Origin: Pirellula staleyi DSM 6068
Lineage (GTDB): Bacteria; Planctomycetota; Planctomycetia; Pirellulales; Pirellulaceae
Assembly (NCBI GenBank): GCA_945875845.1
Contig: CAMCMB010000040.1
Span: 1 to 60,961, forward strand
Direction of reading: 5' to 3'
DNA length: 60,961 nucleotides
In this document: positions 28,030-36,675 of the stretch, piece by piece
Numbering within the stretch: the stretch's first letter is position 1
How the letters are laid out: each line of letters begins with the position of its first letter
Translations under genes and position numbers: made by a program
Notes under the pieces: generated by a model
Told to the model about the DNA's origin: nothing
The model's input: the letters and a program-made list of their open reading frames with translations, nothing else
Database searches by the model: none

Positions 28030-28443
28030 CGTTGAAGTTTTGGTATCAAAACGCTCCCTCCTTGTTGATAGCCGGCGTGTTCACCCGGTCAACCAATCCA
28101 TATTCCAACGTGAATTCGAGTTCCTCGAGGGTTTGCCATTCGATGCCCATCGCCAGTTCTCTCATTCGCGGTTTTTGTTGCTTGAAACCTGGTATCCAAG
28201 GTTTCTCGTCGAGTCGAAGCGATTGCTCCGATCGAGAATCCTGGATTGAAAGAACGCCTTTGGGACATCCTGCAAATATCCCTTGCAGACTGCCGACAAG
28301 CATGGGATGTGCAGGCTGACGGTTCGTACCGCAAGGATCCATTGGGCAATGCAACCTCGCCAACATCAGCCATGGGAACGCAGGCCTACCTGATGCAACA
28401 AGCCAACGAAGCCTGCATCATGTCTAGTTTAACCGGGATTTAA
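28030..28443 (+). pseudogene. ppk: Decayed polyphosphate kinase 1 C-terminus
   Basis: Two frames give recognisable PPK1 pieces. At about 28155-28205 the frame reads SSLIRGFCCLKPGIQG, matching the PPK1 loop normally written VRGICCLRPGVPG. About fifteen bases later, in another frame, 28207-28443 reads RRVEAIAPIENPGLKERLWD and ILQISLADCRQAWDVQADGS then YRKDPLG, matching the PPK1 C-terminal domain that ends near ...AWDLQPDGSY. The roughly 50 residues normally between these motifs are missing, so the gene has suffered a deletion and a frameshift, and no N-terminal part exists. Upstream text to ~28030 is too degraded to align. No functional product is expected. Confidence 0.78.
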
Positions 28444-28541
28444 CGCTTTTCACCCACAGTCGCGAGAGGATTGGCTTAGACTTTTTAGTTTCGAAGGCAG
28501 GATGACCCTGTCCTTGGCATTTTTAAACAGGAAGACTCGAC

Positions 28542-29516
28542 ATGAAAACGCGCGGGTTCACTTTGGTTGAACTTTTGGTGGTAATTGCGATCATAGGAAT
28601 TCTCGTTGGTCTATTGTTACCTGCGATTCAATCAGCCCGTGAGGCGGCACGGCGTATGCAATGTCAGAACAACCTGAAACAGATAGGCCTGGCTCTCCAC
28701 AATCATGAAAGTGCTCTCAAAACCATTCCACCCCTGGGCGACTACCACTCCGCAGGAAATTCCGTTTACTGGAGTGTACAAGTGCGTCTCTTGCCGTACT
28801 TGGAGCAAAGCGCTTTGCATAGTTCCGTCGACTTTACAAAACCGATTAGCCTCCAGCCTGCAGTGGCTCGAATTCGAATGCCGCATTTACTTTGCCCGAG
28901 TGAGTTGAACGATCGAGAACGACCTGACTCTCTTACCTTTACTCACTATCCACTCAACTATGGAGCGAATGCGGGCCTGTGGCAAATTGCACAACCACCG
29001 AGCGATCGCGGTAGTGGTGTCTTCCTTTTCAATCGAAGTACAAAAATTCAAGAGATAACTGATGGATTGAGCAACACTTTGGGTATGGCTGAAGTAAAGG
29101 CGTTTACGCCCTACCTGCGAGACAGTGGAAATCCGAGTGGCGTGGCTCCGGTCCCATCGGCCCCCGCAGATGTATCCGCTTTTGGCGGTGAATTTAAACT
29201 CGAATCAGGACATACCGAGTGGGTTGATGCCAGAATGCACCAAACTGGATTTACGACCACATTCACGCCGAATACCAAAGTTCCTCATGTCGATGGCGGG
29301 AAATTGTACGACATTGATTTCAATTCGATGCGCGAAGGTCGGTCGGCAATTTTGCCGACCTATGCTGTTGTTACCAGTCGCAGTTATCACACTGTTGGAG
29401 TAAATGTACTCTTGATGGACGGCTCTGTACGCACAATATCAAATTCGGTTGTGCTTGAAGTGTGGCGAGGTTTAGGTAGCCGAGCTGGCGGTGAAGTGGC
29501 GATACAGATTGAATGA
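28542..29516 (+). CDS. DUF1559 domain protein with type II pseudopilin N-terminus
   Basis: 324 residues. It begins with a prepilin-type leader and helix ([20 protein letters not shown] then [10 protein letters not shown]), cleaved after Gly5 and N-methylated in type II secretion/pilus systems. The segment [27 protein letters not shown] opens the planctomycete-specific DUF1559 domain. Near the C-terminus the typical [16 protein letters not shown] is present. DUF1559 proteins are heavily expanded in planctomycetes. Their role is unproven but probably concerns surface pili or secretion. No other secretion genes are adjacent. Confidence 0.92.
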   Translation: MKTRGFTLVELLVVIAIIGILVGLLLPAIQSAREAARRMQCQNNLKQIGLALHNHESALKTIPPLGDYHSAGNSVYWSVQVRLLPYLEQSALHSSVDFTKPISLQPAVARIRMPHLLCPSELNDRERPDSLTFTHYPLNYGANAGLWQIAQPPSDRGSGVFLFNRSTKIQEITDGLSNTLGMAEVKAFTPYLRDSGNPSGVAPVPSAPADVSAFGGEFKLESGHTEWVDARMHQTGFTTTFTPNTKVPHVDGGKLYDIDFNSMREGRSAILPTYAVVTSRSYHTVGVNVLLMDGSVRTISNSVVLEVWRGLGSRAGGEVAIQIE

Positions 29517-29586
29517 AGCCCGCTTCGCAAATGATCGATAAACGCGTCACTCCGAGACGCTTTTGAGGCGAGCGTGGCTGGGGACT

Positions 29587-29607
29587 GCGAGTCTCGGAGA
29601 GACTCGC
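29587..29607. repeat. Hairpin GCGAGTCTC-GGA-GAGACTCGC
   Basis: Perfect 9-bp stem with a 3-nt loop in the 114-bp gap between two convergent genes (stop at 29516, stop at 29631). The position suits bidirectional termination, though no T-tract follows. Confidence 0.55.
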
Positions 29608-29630
29608 CTACGTGTAGGATTCGCAACGTC

Positions 29631-31313
29631 TTAAGGACGACGCGGCGGAATGGTGAGGGGGGTAGATCGCCCTGGGGAAGCGGGGCGCGTCGATGTCGGG
29701 GCGGGAATCGCTACGACTCGGATGCTTTCGCGGTCTGTGTACACCTTGTTGTCCATGTCCGTCGTTTCTACCTCGATCATGTGCGTCCCTACGGGCAATG
29801 TAGGAGGCAACAAGATTCGCCAAAGGTGGTCGGTCATAGAAGGGCCAGGGAGTGTTGTTCCAGCAACAGGCGCGGGACCTGCTTCGAGTTTTTTCATGTC
29901 CACGTAGTAGGGATCCATACCCTCGACCCGTTCCATGTCTTTCCATGGTCCATCCGGCAAAATCCTCATTCGAACTTTTGATCGTTGCGATCCATTGAAT
30001 ACGTTGACAACCATTGCTGTTGTCATCGCATCTGCTACGGTAATTTCTTGCGGTAGATAGATATTCATTTGATGGTCCGCTGGTCGTCTCGCAGCGCGAA
30101 ACTCCAAGTCGTATTTCGTTCCATCAAACGAGATGATCGAGTAGCCGTTCGGGCCTCCATCGCTCATGGTCGCATGAGGAATTCCTAACTCATCAGGGGC
30201 ACCTCGCCACCAACTTCCGCACACCGTTACATTCACGATGTGGTGGTGTGGTTCAGGCCCCATCCAGCCGTCTTCCTTTGTGATGAAATGATGCTTCAAG
30301 AAGTGTGTGTGTGCAGACATCGACAACGTAAACGGACGCTCTTCGATCAGCCGATACAATTCTTGCCGATCTTCGACATCCACCAAAGGGATGTGCATCA
30401 TCAACACTACCAGTTGTTCCTTAGGAATCAAAGCTAGATCGTTGCGAATGAACTCCATTTGATCTTTGCCCAAGCCTCCTTGGTAAAATCCGCGAGCGGT
30501 TTCCGTGGCTCCTTGCCAAGCGACGTCATCCAAAACGAGGAAATGCACAGACCCATAGTCGAACGAATAATAGTTGGGGCCATAGATGCTCTCGAATGTT
30601 TCATCGGACAAAGCGTCATTGGGCGCATCGAGATTGATGTCGTGGTTCCCAAGAACGTTGTACCAAGGGATACCGATCAACGCGATCGCTTGGTTGTGCG
30701 GTTGAAACACGCTCAAGTCATCAAACACGATATCGCCCAAGGTGACACCGAGCGAGGCTCCGTGCGCTTTTTCTGCAACCACTTGCTCGATGATGTCGTG
30801 CGCCATGTATTCGACTTCTTGAACATTACGCGGTTGAGTATCGCCGAACAACAAGGCCCTGAACTGTTCAGGTTCTTCTTGTGGCATCAGAGGAAAATCA
30901 ATCGACGCTGGCAGAGGACCCGTGGGCTTGACTCCATCAAATTTTTGGCTCGGTGAACCTGCTGGTTTGTGGATGTAATAAAACTGTGGGAGTTTGTCGC
31001 GATTCAATGGAGTCATCCAACCTCGTGGTTTGATCACGAAAACGATCGTGTCATCGGACACGTGCGTTTCATACTTTCCGTCGGCGTTGGTTAATACGAT
31101 TTCTCGACCGTTGGAAACCTTGATCCCTGGGATTCCTTTTTCACCTGGGTCCCGTTTTTGGTTTCCATTTTCGTCATGAAACACGACTCCTTGTGCATGT
31201 TCATGGGGTTTTGCCTCGCTGGGTGGTTGGTTGCGAGAGTGTTTGTCGTGGGCAAGCGTTGGGTTAGTTAGGACGCAAAGTCCTAGTATTGCAACCATTA
31301 TCGAACGCAGCAT
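29631..31313 (-). CDS. Secreted calcineurin-like metallophosphoesterase
   Basis: About 560 residues from the ATG at 31313; GAGGA six bases ahead supports this over an upstream frame start. The signal peptide is MLRSIMVAILGLCVLTNPTL. Residues ~41-100 form an SdrD/MetallophosN-type beta domain (GVVFHDENGNQKRDPGEKGI). The phosphoesterase domain shows the two-metal motifs: GDTQ with Asp158, GDIVFDD with Asp194, GNHD at 222-225, MMHIP, and SAHTHF. A C-terminal beta domain (~residue 420 on) ends in a Pro/Arg/Ser-rich tail. The substrate is unknown; relatives hydrolyse phosphomono- or diesters. A phosphate transporter lies 1.8 kb away, but cotranscription is not suggested. Confidence 0.9.
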   Translation of the reverse strand: MLRSIMVAILGLCVLTNPTLAHDKHSRNQPPSEAKPHEHAQGVVFHDENGNQKRDPGEKGIPGIKVSNGREIVLTNADGKYETHVSDDTIVFVIKPRGWMTPLNRDKLPQFYYIHKPAGSPSQKFDGVKPTGPLPASIDFPLMPQEEPEQFRALLFGDTQPRNVQEVEYMAHDIIEQVVAEKAHGASLGVTLGDIVFDDLSVFQPHNQAIALIGIPWYNVLGNHDINLDAPNDALSDETFESIYGPNYYSFDYGSVHFLVLDDVAWQGATETARGFYQGGLGKDQMEFIRNDLALIPKEQLVVLMMHIPLVDVEDRQELYRLIEERPFTLSMSAHTHFLKHHFITKEDGWMGPEPHHHIVNVTVCGSWWRGAPDELGIPHATMSDGGPNGYSIISFDGTKYDLEFRAARRPADHQMNIYLPQEITVADAMTTAMVVNVFNGSQRSKVRMRILPDGPWKDMERVEGMDPYYVDMKKLEAGPAPVAGTTLPGPSMTDHLWRILLPPTLPVGTHMIEVETTDMDNKVYTDRESIRVVAIPAPTSTRPASPGRSTPLTIPPRRP

Positions 31314-31445
31314 GAAGTTCCTCGTGATGTAAAGTGCCGTAGGTGAAACGCGATTTTTAACTATATCTGCTCTATGCATCTACATGCAATCACAGCTCAA
31401 TAAAGATTCAATGAAGATCCACTTGCAGTGGATTCCTCGCTTACC

Positions 31446-31561
31446 GGCTTGTTGCTTTAGTGAAGTCGTTATTGGTTAAGGGAGGTGTGACGGACTTCCA
31501 AGTCCGTCAATGGGGAATTCGACGGACTAGGAAGTCCGTCGTACCATTAAATCAACAAGCC
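31446..31561. repeat. 116-bp nested palindromic element (family A), copy 3
   Basis: Reverse orientation relative to 15307. Same length and same landmarks: GGCTTGTTGCTTTAG, GAAGTCGTTATTGGTTAAGG, two GACGGACT..AGTCCGTC units, and AAATCAACAAGCC at the end. Half of a family D repeat (CCTCGCTTACC) immediately precedes it. Confidence 0.85.
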
Positions 31562-31596
31562 GTTACGCGTTGGGTCGCCATCAGGCGGAAATGCCC

Positions 31597-33126
31597 TCAG
31601 TTGGGCACTGTCGGTTTCAGAGCCACCTTCGTGCCTGACTCGACTGGGTAGAGTGCGTTGTGCTGCTCAAGTGACTTGACTAAGCCTTGCATCATTCGCT
31701 TCAGCTCCATCGGCTGAGAATCAGCCAAATTGCTCTGTTCGAATGGATCCTCGCCTAAATGGAAAAGTTGGTAGTGGCTGCCATCCGAAGCCTTCGAGGG
31801 AATGTAATGGTAGATGACTTTCCAGGCTCCGTCGCGATAACTTGTAAAGTAATCGCTGCGATGCGGCGAATGAGGGTAATGCATCAAAAAGGACTCTCCC
31901 CGAGTGGAATCGCGTTTGCCAGTCAAGAGCGTATCGAGCAAGTATCCATCGACCATGTGGGTCGTGGGTGAGTTGGATCCCACCAATTTCAAGATCGTTG
32001 GAAACAGATCTTGCACTGCCGCTTGTTGATTTTGAATCGCACCGGCCGCAATGGGCAAGTTTCTCTGATGCGTGTTTTCCATGTTGCGTTTGGCCCACGA
32101 CGCTATGAACGGCACTCGCATTCCGCCTTCGTAATGCGAACCTTTCTTTCCTCGCAATGGAGCCGCGCAAGCGACCGCGTGCTCATGACCTAGTGGAGCA
32201 TCACTCCCATTGTCCCCGAGAAAAAAGATAAGCGTATTTTCCGCTTGGCCAATCGAATCCAGATGGTCAAGAATTCTACCCAAGGAATCGTCCATCCCCT
32301 CTATGAGTGTTGCGAACGCTTGCGCTGCGGGAGATTTGTCTTTTCCGACATAATTGGCAGCATATCTTGCATCGGATTCAAAAGGGGCATGCACCGCATA
32401 GTGAGAAAAATTGAGATAGAAAGGTGTCTTCGCCTCAACTGACTCGGAGATCAATGACTTTGCCTCACGCGTTAACGCATCGCTGAGAAAGGTCTCCGTA
32501 CCATAATACTTCTCGAGATTTGGAACAGGATGTGTTGTTTTCTTTGGGTTTTTTCCACCTGCATTACCGTAGTTTTGAATCCCGCTGTAACTACCCGGCT
32601 GTCCGATAGAACTCCCGCCAACATTGATATTAAATCCAATATTCTTGGGATCCTCCCCCTCCGAACCACGTGGACCAAAGTGTCCTTTGCCCACGTGCAT
32701 TGTTCGATAGCCGTTGTCCCGCAATAGGCTCGCAAGAGTTACGTCTCCTTTCTTAATTCCCTGCCAATTCCATCCGGGTGGACCGTTTGGGCCTGCATTG
32801 TTCTTATCGGGATTGATCCAATTCGTCGCATGATGTCGGGCCGCGTTTTGGCCTGTCTGGATCGAGATGCGTGATGGCGAACAGACACTCATTGCACAAA
32901 AGTTATTGAATCGAATCCCTTGCGACGCCAATCGCTCCATGTTTGGGGTTCGATAGTAATCGTTTAGCGGATAACGTTTCGGCTTGCCCGTCGAGTCGGT
33001 TAGAAACGGAACCGACGTGTCCATGACGCCCATGTCGTCGACGAGAAAAACAATGATGTTGGGTTTGTCGTTCGCCAACGCAGTGCTGACGAACGAGACA
33101 AGAAGGATTGCAAGGAGAGTTTTCAT
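31597..33126 (-). CDS. Secreted sulfatase, last gene of the PSCyt-PPC-DUF1501 operon
   Basis: About 509 residues starting at the ATG at 33126 (MKTLLAILLVSFVSTALAND, a signal peptide). The metal site Asp30-Asp31 (IIVFLVDDMGVMD) and the formylglycine motif CSPSR at Cys82-Arg86 (followed by ISIQTGQ) identify a type I sulfatase. YRTMHVGKGHFGPRG and FFLGDNGSDAPLGHEHA add further active-site residues. It needs an FGE-type maturase encoded elsewhere. Its start lies 13 bp after the stop of the DUF1501 gene, so it belongs to the same transcript. The substrate is presumably a sulfated polysaccharide, by analogy with other planctomycete sulfatases. Confidence 0.93.
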   Translation of the reverse strand: MKTLLAILLVSFVSTALANDKPNIIVFLVDDMGVMDTSVPFLTDSTGKPKRYPLNDYYRTPNMERLASQGIRFNNFCAMSVCSPSRISIQTGQNAARHHATNWINPDKNNAGPNGPPGWNWQGIKKGDVTLASLLRDNGYRTMHVGKGHFGPRGSEGEDPKNIGFNINVGGSSIGQPGSYSGIQNYGNAGGKNPKKTTHPVPNLEKYYGTETFLSDALTREAKSLISESVEAKTPFYLNFSHYAVHAPFESDARYAANYVGKDKSPAAQAFATLIEGMDDSLGRILDHLDSIGQAENTLIFFLGDNGSDAPLGHEHAVACAAPLRGKKGSHYEGGMRVPFIASWAKRNMENTHQRNLPIAAGAIQNQQAAVQDLFPTILKLVGSNSPTTHMVDGYLLDTLLTGKRDSTRGESFLMHYPHSPHRSDYFTSYRDGAWKVIYHYIPSKASDGSHYQLFHLGEDPFEQSNLADSQPMELKRMMQGLVKSLEQHNALYPVESGTKVALKPTVPN

Positions 33127-33139
33127 TCGAACCACCGAG

Positions 33140-34591
33140 TTAACCAACGAGTTCTGGAATAGGACGACCACGATCTACGATGGCAGTTGGGCGACCGTTT
33201 AGGTCTTTGATAAACGTATTGGCAGAATCGATGCCCAGATGATGGTAAACCGTGGCAAGAAAATCCCCCGCAGAACAAGCTCGTTCGATCGGGTCTTCGC
33301 CACGTTTGTCGGTGGCTCCAATAACGCGGCCGGTTTGAATGCCTCCACCAGCCCAAACATTGGAGAAGGCTCGTGGCCAGTGGTCGCGACCAGGCTGTTG
33401 CGTTCCTGCGGGAGCGCTCGCATTACCTTGACCCGTGCTCGGTGAATGTTCGATCTTGGGAGTACGTCCGAATTCACCGGTGACGACCACCAGAACGCGT
33501 TTGTCCAATCCTCGTTCGTAGATGTCCTCGATGAGGGCCGAAACCGCCTGGTCATAGGCTTGAGCACGGAAACGAAGTGCGTCGAAGATGTGATGGTTGA
33601 CGGCATGATCGTCCCAGTTGCCAACGCGTCCACAAAGCTGCCCGCTCATGCTCGTTGTTAGCACTTCGACACCCGCTTCGACAAGGCGTCTAGCCATCAG
33701 CAACTGCTGCCCCCATGCGTTGCGGCCATAGCGATCGCGAGTTCGATCGTCTTCTTTGGTCAGGTCGAAAGCATCGCGGGTCGTGGGACTTGTCAGCAAG
33801 GACATCGCCTGTTCCTCGAATCGATCTAGCGCACCGAGTTCGCCTTGCCGATCGAAGGCACGATGCAAGGTATCGAGATTTTGACGGAGCGTAGCCCGAC
33901 GACCTAGCCGTTGTATTTCATTGGGATCGGACAGTCCGATGTTGGGTACGGAAAATTTCGGTGCATTGGGATCTCCGCTTACCGTGAACGGAGAATACGA
34001 GTCACCCAAATAGGCAGGTCCGTTGTATTCCAAAGGAGGATTGACGCCGACATACCTTGGCAATGGGTTCGTTCTCGCTTCTTCCTGCGATCGAACGTAA
34101 TTCGTGACCGTCATCCAGTCTGGGTACTTGGGCTTGGGCTTGTCGCGTGTGTCAGGATCGCCTGATAGCATTTGCATTGAGCCAGCCGGATGCCCAGCTG
34201 CGGTTTGATGCATGGATCTCAAGACGGTTAATTTGTCTGCAATGCGAGCTTGCATGGGCAGCAACTCGGTGAATCGCATTCCAGGCACCTTGGTTTCGAT
34301 CGTACCAAACGGACCCCGGTATTCGCTACCAATTTCGGGTTTGGGATCGTAGGTATCGATATGGGAGCATCCACCTGGTTTCCAGACCATGATGACCGCC
34401 GTTTTTTCACGGCTTGCCTTCGCATGGTTCTCATCCGCTTGCGCCCTGGCATGTTGGAGACGCAGGATGCCAGGCAGACTCAGATTGGCGAATCCAGCCA
34501 GCCCCATACGCAAAAAACCTCGTCGCCCGGCTAAGCCGAATGCGGACGGGCCTGTACACGGGACAGAGGAAGCATGAAAGAGATCGCTCAT
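33140..34591 (-). CDS. DUF1501 domain protein, exported (Tat-like signal)
   Basis: 483 residues. Residues 23-43 (RRGFLRMGLAGFANLSLPGI) look like a twin-arginine signal. The body matches DUF1501, a sulfatase-like (alkaline phosphatase superfamily) domain: VIMVWKPGGCSHIDTYDPKP near the start, GMRFTELLPMQARIADKLTV, LTTSMSGQLCGRVGNWDDHA, and VLVVVTGEFGRTPKIE. DUF1501 genes accompany DUF1549/DUF1553 (PSCyt) genes throughout the planctomycetes, but their role is not established. Its start overlaps the stop of the PPC-domain gene by four bases (ATGA read on the minus strand). Confidence 0.92.
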   Translation of the reverse strand: MSDLFHASSVPCTGPSAFGLAGRRGFLRMGLAGFANLSLPGILRLQHARAQADENHAKASREKTAVIMVWKPGGCSHIDTYDPKPEIGSEYRGPFGTIETKVPGMRFTELLPMQARIADKLTVLRSMHQTAAGHPAGSMQMLSGDPDTRDKPKPKYPDWMTVTNYVRSQEEARTNPLPRYVGVNPPLEYNGPAYLGDSYSPFTVSGDPNAPKFSVPNIGLSDPNEIQRLGRRATLRQNLDTLHRAFDRQGELGALDRFEEQAMSLLTSPTTRDAFDLTKEDDRTRDRYGRNAWGQQLLMARRLVEAGVEVLTTSMSGQLCGRVGNWDDHAVNHHIFDALRFRAQAYDQAVSALIEDIYERGLDKRVLVVVTGEFGRTPKIEHSPSTGQGNASAPAGTQQPGRDHWPRAFSNVWAGGGIQTGRVIGATDKRGEDPIERACSAGDFLATVYHHLGIDSANTFIKDLNGRPTAIVDRGRPIPELVG

Positions 34592-36663
34592 TTTTTCTCC
34601 GATGGCTTGACGCGAATCGAGATGGGTTCGGTAATGACTATTTCAGCAACGTCTCGCGGCGCTGCGTCTGGTTTCGGTTTGTACTTGACGACAGCGCTTC
34701 CATAAAATGCGAGGTTGTACTCACCTGGCAGCGTCTTCAATGCTGCAAGGTCTACGGTGGCTTCCGAAGTAGCTGCATCCAAGGAAACGTCGAATCGCGG
34801 GATTTGTTCGAATCCGTCTCCCAACGCCTTCAACTGCAAAACAGATCCGGAGAAATCCAATCGCTTCGTATGAACGAGTGGAATCTTGAGCTTCTCACCC
34901 ACAATTCCTTCGATGACTGTTTTTTCTTGGACCGCAATCGAGATCGGGGCGTACTCGGAATTGGAAACCGATAACATAATATCATCCATCAATCGGGGGC
35001 TCGGAATCTCTCCCCAAGCGTCAACGATGGGCCAAGCCATTTGTGCCATGTGCACGGGCCGCGTCACGTCTTCACCCTCGATGGAGGATTTTCCGTGGAA
35101 CGATAGTTTCGAGATGCAGGGTGGAGCGTCTTGATTCGCAGTGATGAGCATAATGCCGCGCGACTTTCCCGCTGGGATCTTCAAGCCCTGGGCGGAAACG
35201 CCGTCGGGTAGTCCTTGCAATTCCAACTGGATGTCCCCATTGAATCCATCGCGACGTACCGCGACAACCTCCAGGGCAACCGTCGATCCGCAACGCAAGG
35301 CCAACGGTTTTGAAAGCGCGTTCCTATCTCCGTTTCGAAGCTCCATATGCAGGCCCCATGCTGCCAATGCGAAGTCTGGAGCAGCCCGTCGAAACACCAT
35401 GCGATAGACGTTCCGCGTGTCCACTCGTGTGCCACCGAATAGATCGCGAAGCTGCAGTCGATGAATTCCATCGTGCTTTATCTCAAGTTTACTTAAGATA
35501 TCCGTCGAGCCTCCGTCATAGGGAGGACCATCGTAGGCATATCCATTGCTGGATGGTTTCATGGGGCTCGCAATATCGCTGAACTCAGCTACGTCGGTCA
35601 ACTTTTCTATTCCGTTTTCGACGCTGACATGCTGAACAAGGATTGAGGGATCGGTAGGTCTGCCAAGCCGCTCGGATGCTACCTCGACCCACCAAACGTC
35701 CCCTTTCGTGGCCGTAAACTCAAACGTGTCAACGTCGGCTGCTGGAAAAAATGCACCTGCGATATCGCAAGGCAACGAGATTTTCTGGGATTGCGATCCC
35801 AAGTTGTTCGGCTCGGATTCAGCGATAAAGGTATTTGCTACGAAACCCTTCGGTGGCCATGAAAACGAACTGACCGTTTTGGTGGACGCAAACTGAGGTG
35901 CGGCCGAGTCGATTCCAATGTCTTGTAAATAGAGTCGATAGAAAAACGCTGGACCACCTTTGAAAGTCAATTCATGCACCTTGATGATGTGCTGTCCGTC
36001 CGACTTTGCCGTAAAGTCTAAAATGTCACCGCGGCGTTCCGCCACTAAATCACGGCCAGACTCATCGGCGATAATGACAACCGGATCTAGCTTCGAATCG
36101 ATTCCGCGGGCCGAACAAAAGACGACGATTCTCTGGTTCTTTTTTGCTTGAAACGAATAGTGGTCCACCGACTTGGCGGTCATGACGGCATTGCATATGG
36201 AGTTCACGCCCAACTCCATGCTCTTTGCCAAGGATGTATTCGGAGTCTGTTGCACTTCGGGCAACGTATCGACGGAAAACACGCGGGAAGACGAGATACC
36301 GAGTTTACTCACCACCCGAGATTCGTAGACGCCAGTCGGACATTCTTTCGAGATTGCTACGGTAAACGTGTTCGGCACTGGCTGGCTATTTGCGTCCAGC
36401 TTGGGAAGGGCTGTCAGGCCAGGATGATTGAAGAGCATCGCATTGGCACCTTCGATGTTTTCCCCGGTGATGGTGACGTCAACCTGCGTGCCAGAGGAAC
36501 CACCCATCGGCATCGTCGTCAACAATCGAGGCATAGGCAAGCACACGGACTGGGCCTGAGCCGTGGGACTAAGAACGCTTAGCGATAAAACGACGAACCA
36601 CGCGAAAAGGGTAGACCGCGCTGGGAAGTTGTGAGAGCTTTCGCCAAGAAAAGTCGAATTCAT
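34588..36663 (-). CDS. Secreted protein with PPC (bacterial pre-peptidase) domains
   Basis: 691 residues with signal peptide (FAWFVVLSLSVLSPTAQAQ). Residues ~50-110 form an Ig-like/IPT-type domain (PMGGSSGTQVDVTITGENI). Two PPC-type beta-sandwich domains follow, recognisable by VDHYSFQAKKNQRIVVFCSA and by ESEPNNLGSQSQ...ADVDTFEFTATKGDVWWVEV. The last third is beta-rich and without recognised domain. No catalytic residues are visible, so it is probably a binding or structural partner of the neighbouring DUF1501 and DUF1549/DUF1553 proteins. It is separated by 12 bp from the upstream gene and overlaps the downstream one by 4 bp. Confidence 0.87.
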   Translation of the reverse strand: MNSTFLGESSHNFPARSTLFAWFVVLSLSVLSPTAQAQSVCLPMPRLLTTMPMGGSSGTQVDVTITGENIEGANAMLFNHPGLTALPKLDANSQPVPNTFTVAISKECPTGVYESRVVSKLGISSSRVFSVDTLPEVQQTPNTSLAKSMELGVNSICNAVMTAKSVDHYSFQAKKNQRIVVFCSARGIDSKLDPVVIIADESGRDLVAERRGDILDFTAKSDGQHIIKVHELTFKGGPAFFYRLYLQDIGIDSAAPQFASTKTVSSFSWPPKGFVANTFIAESEPNNLGSQSQKISLPCDIAGAFFPAADVDTFEFTATKGDVWWVEVASERLGRPTDPSILVQHVSVENGIEKLTDVAEFSDIASPMKPSSNGYAYDGPPYDGGSTDILSKLEIKHDGIHRLQLRDLFGGTRVDTRNVYRMVFRRAAPDFALAAWGLHMELRNGDRNALSKPLALRCGSTVALEVVAVRRDGFNGDIQLELQGLPDGVSAQGLKIPAGKSRGIMLITANQDAPPCISKLSFHGKSSIEGEDVTRPVHMAQMAWPIVDAWGEIPSPRLMDDIMLSVSNSEYAPISIAVQEKTVIEGIVGEKLKIPLVHTKRLDFSGSVLQLKALGDGFEQIPRFDVSLDAATSEATVDLAALKTLPGEYNLAFYGSAVVKYKPKPDAAPRDVAEIVITEPISIRVKPSEKK

Positions 36664-36675
36664 AATGGGTAACTA

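Noticed and set aside
28046-28366. Minus-strand open frame over the PPK1 remnant
   Set aside because: The plus strand has clear PPK1 motifs in two frames, while the antisense frame has no recognisable features.
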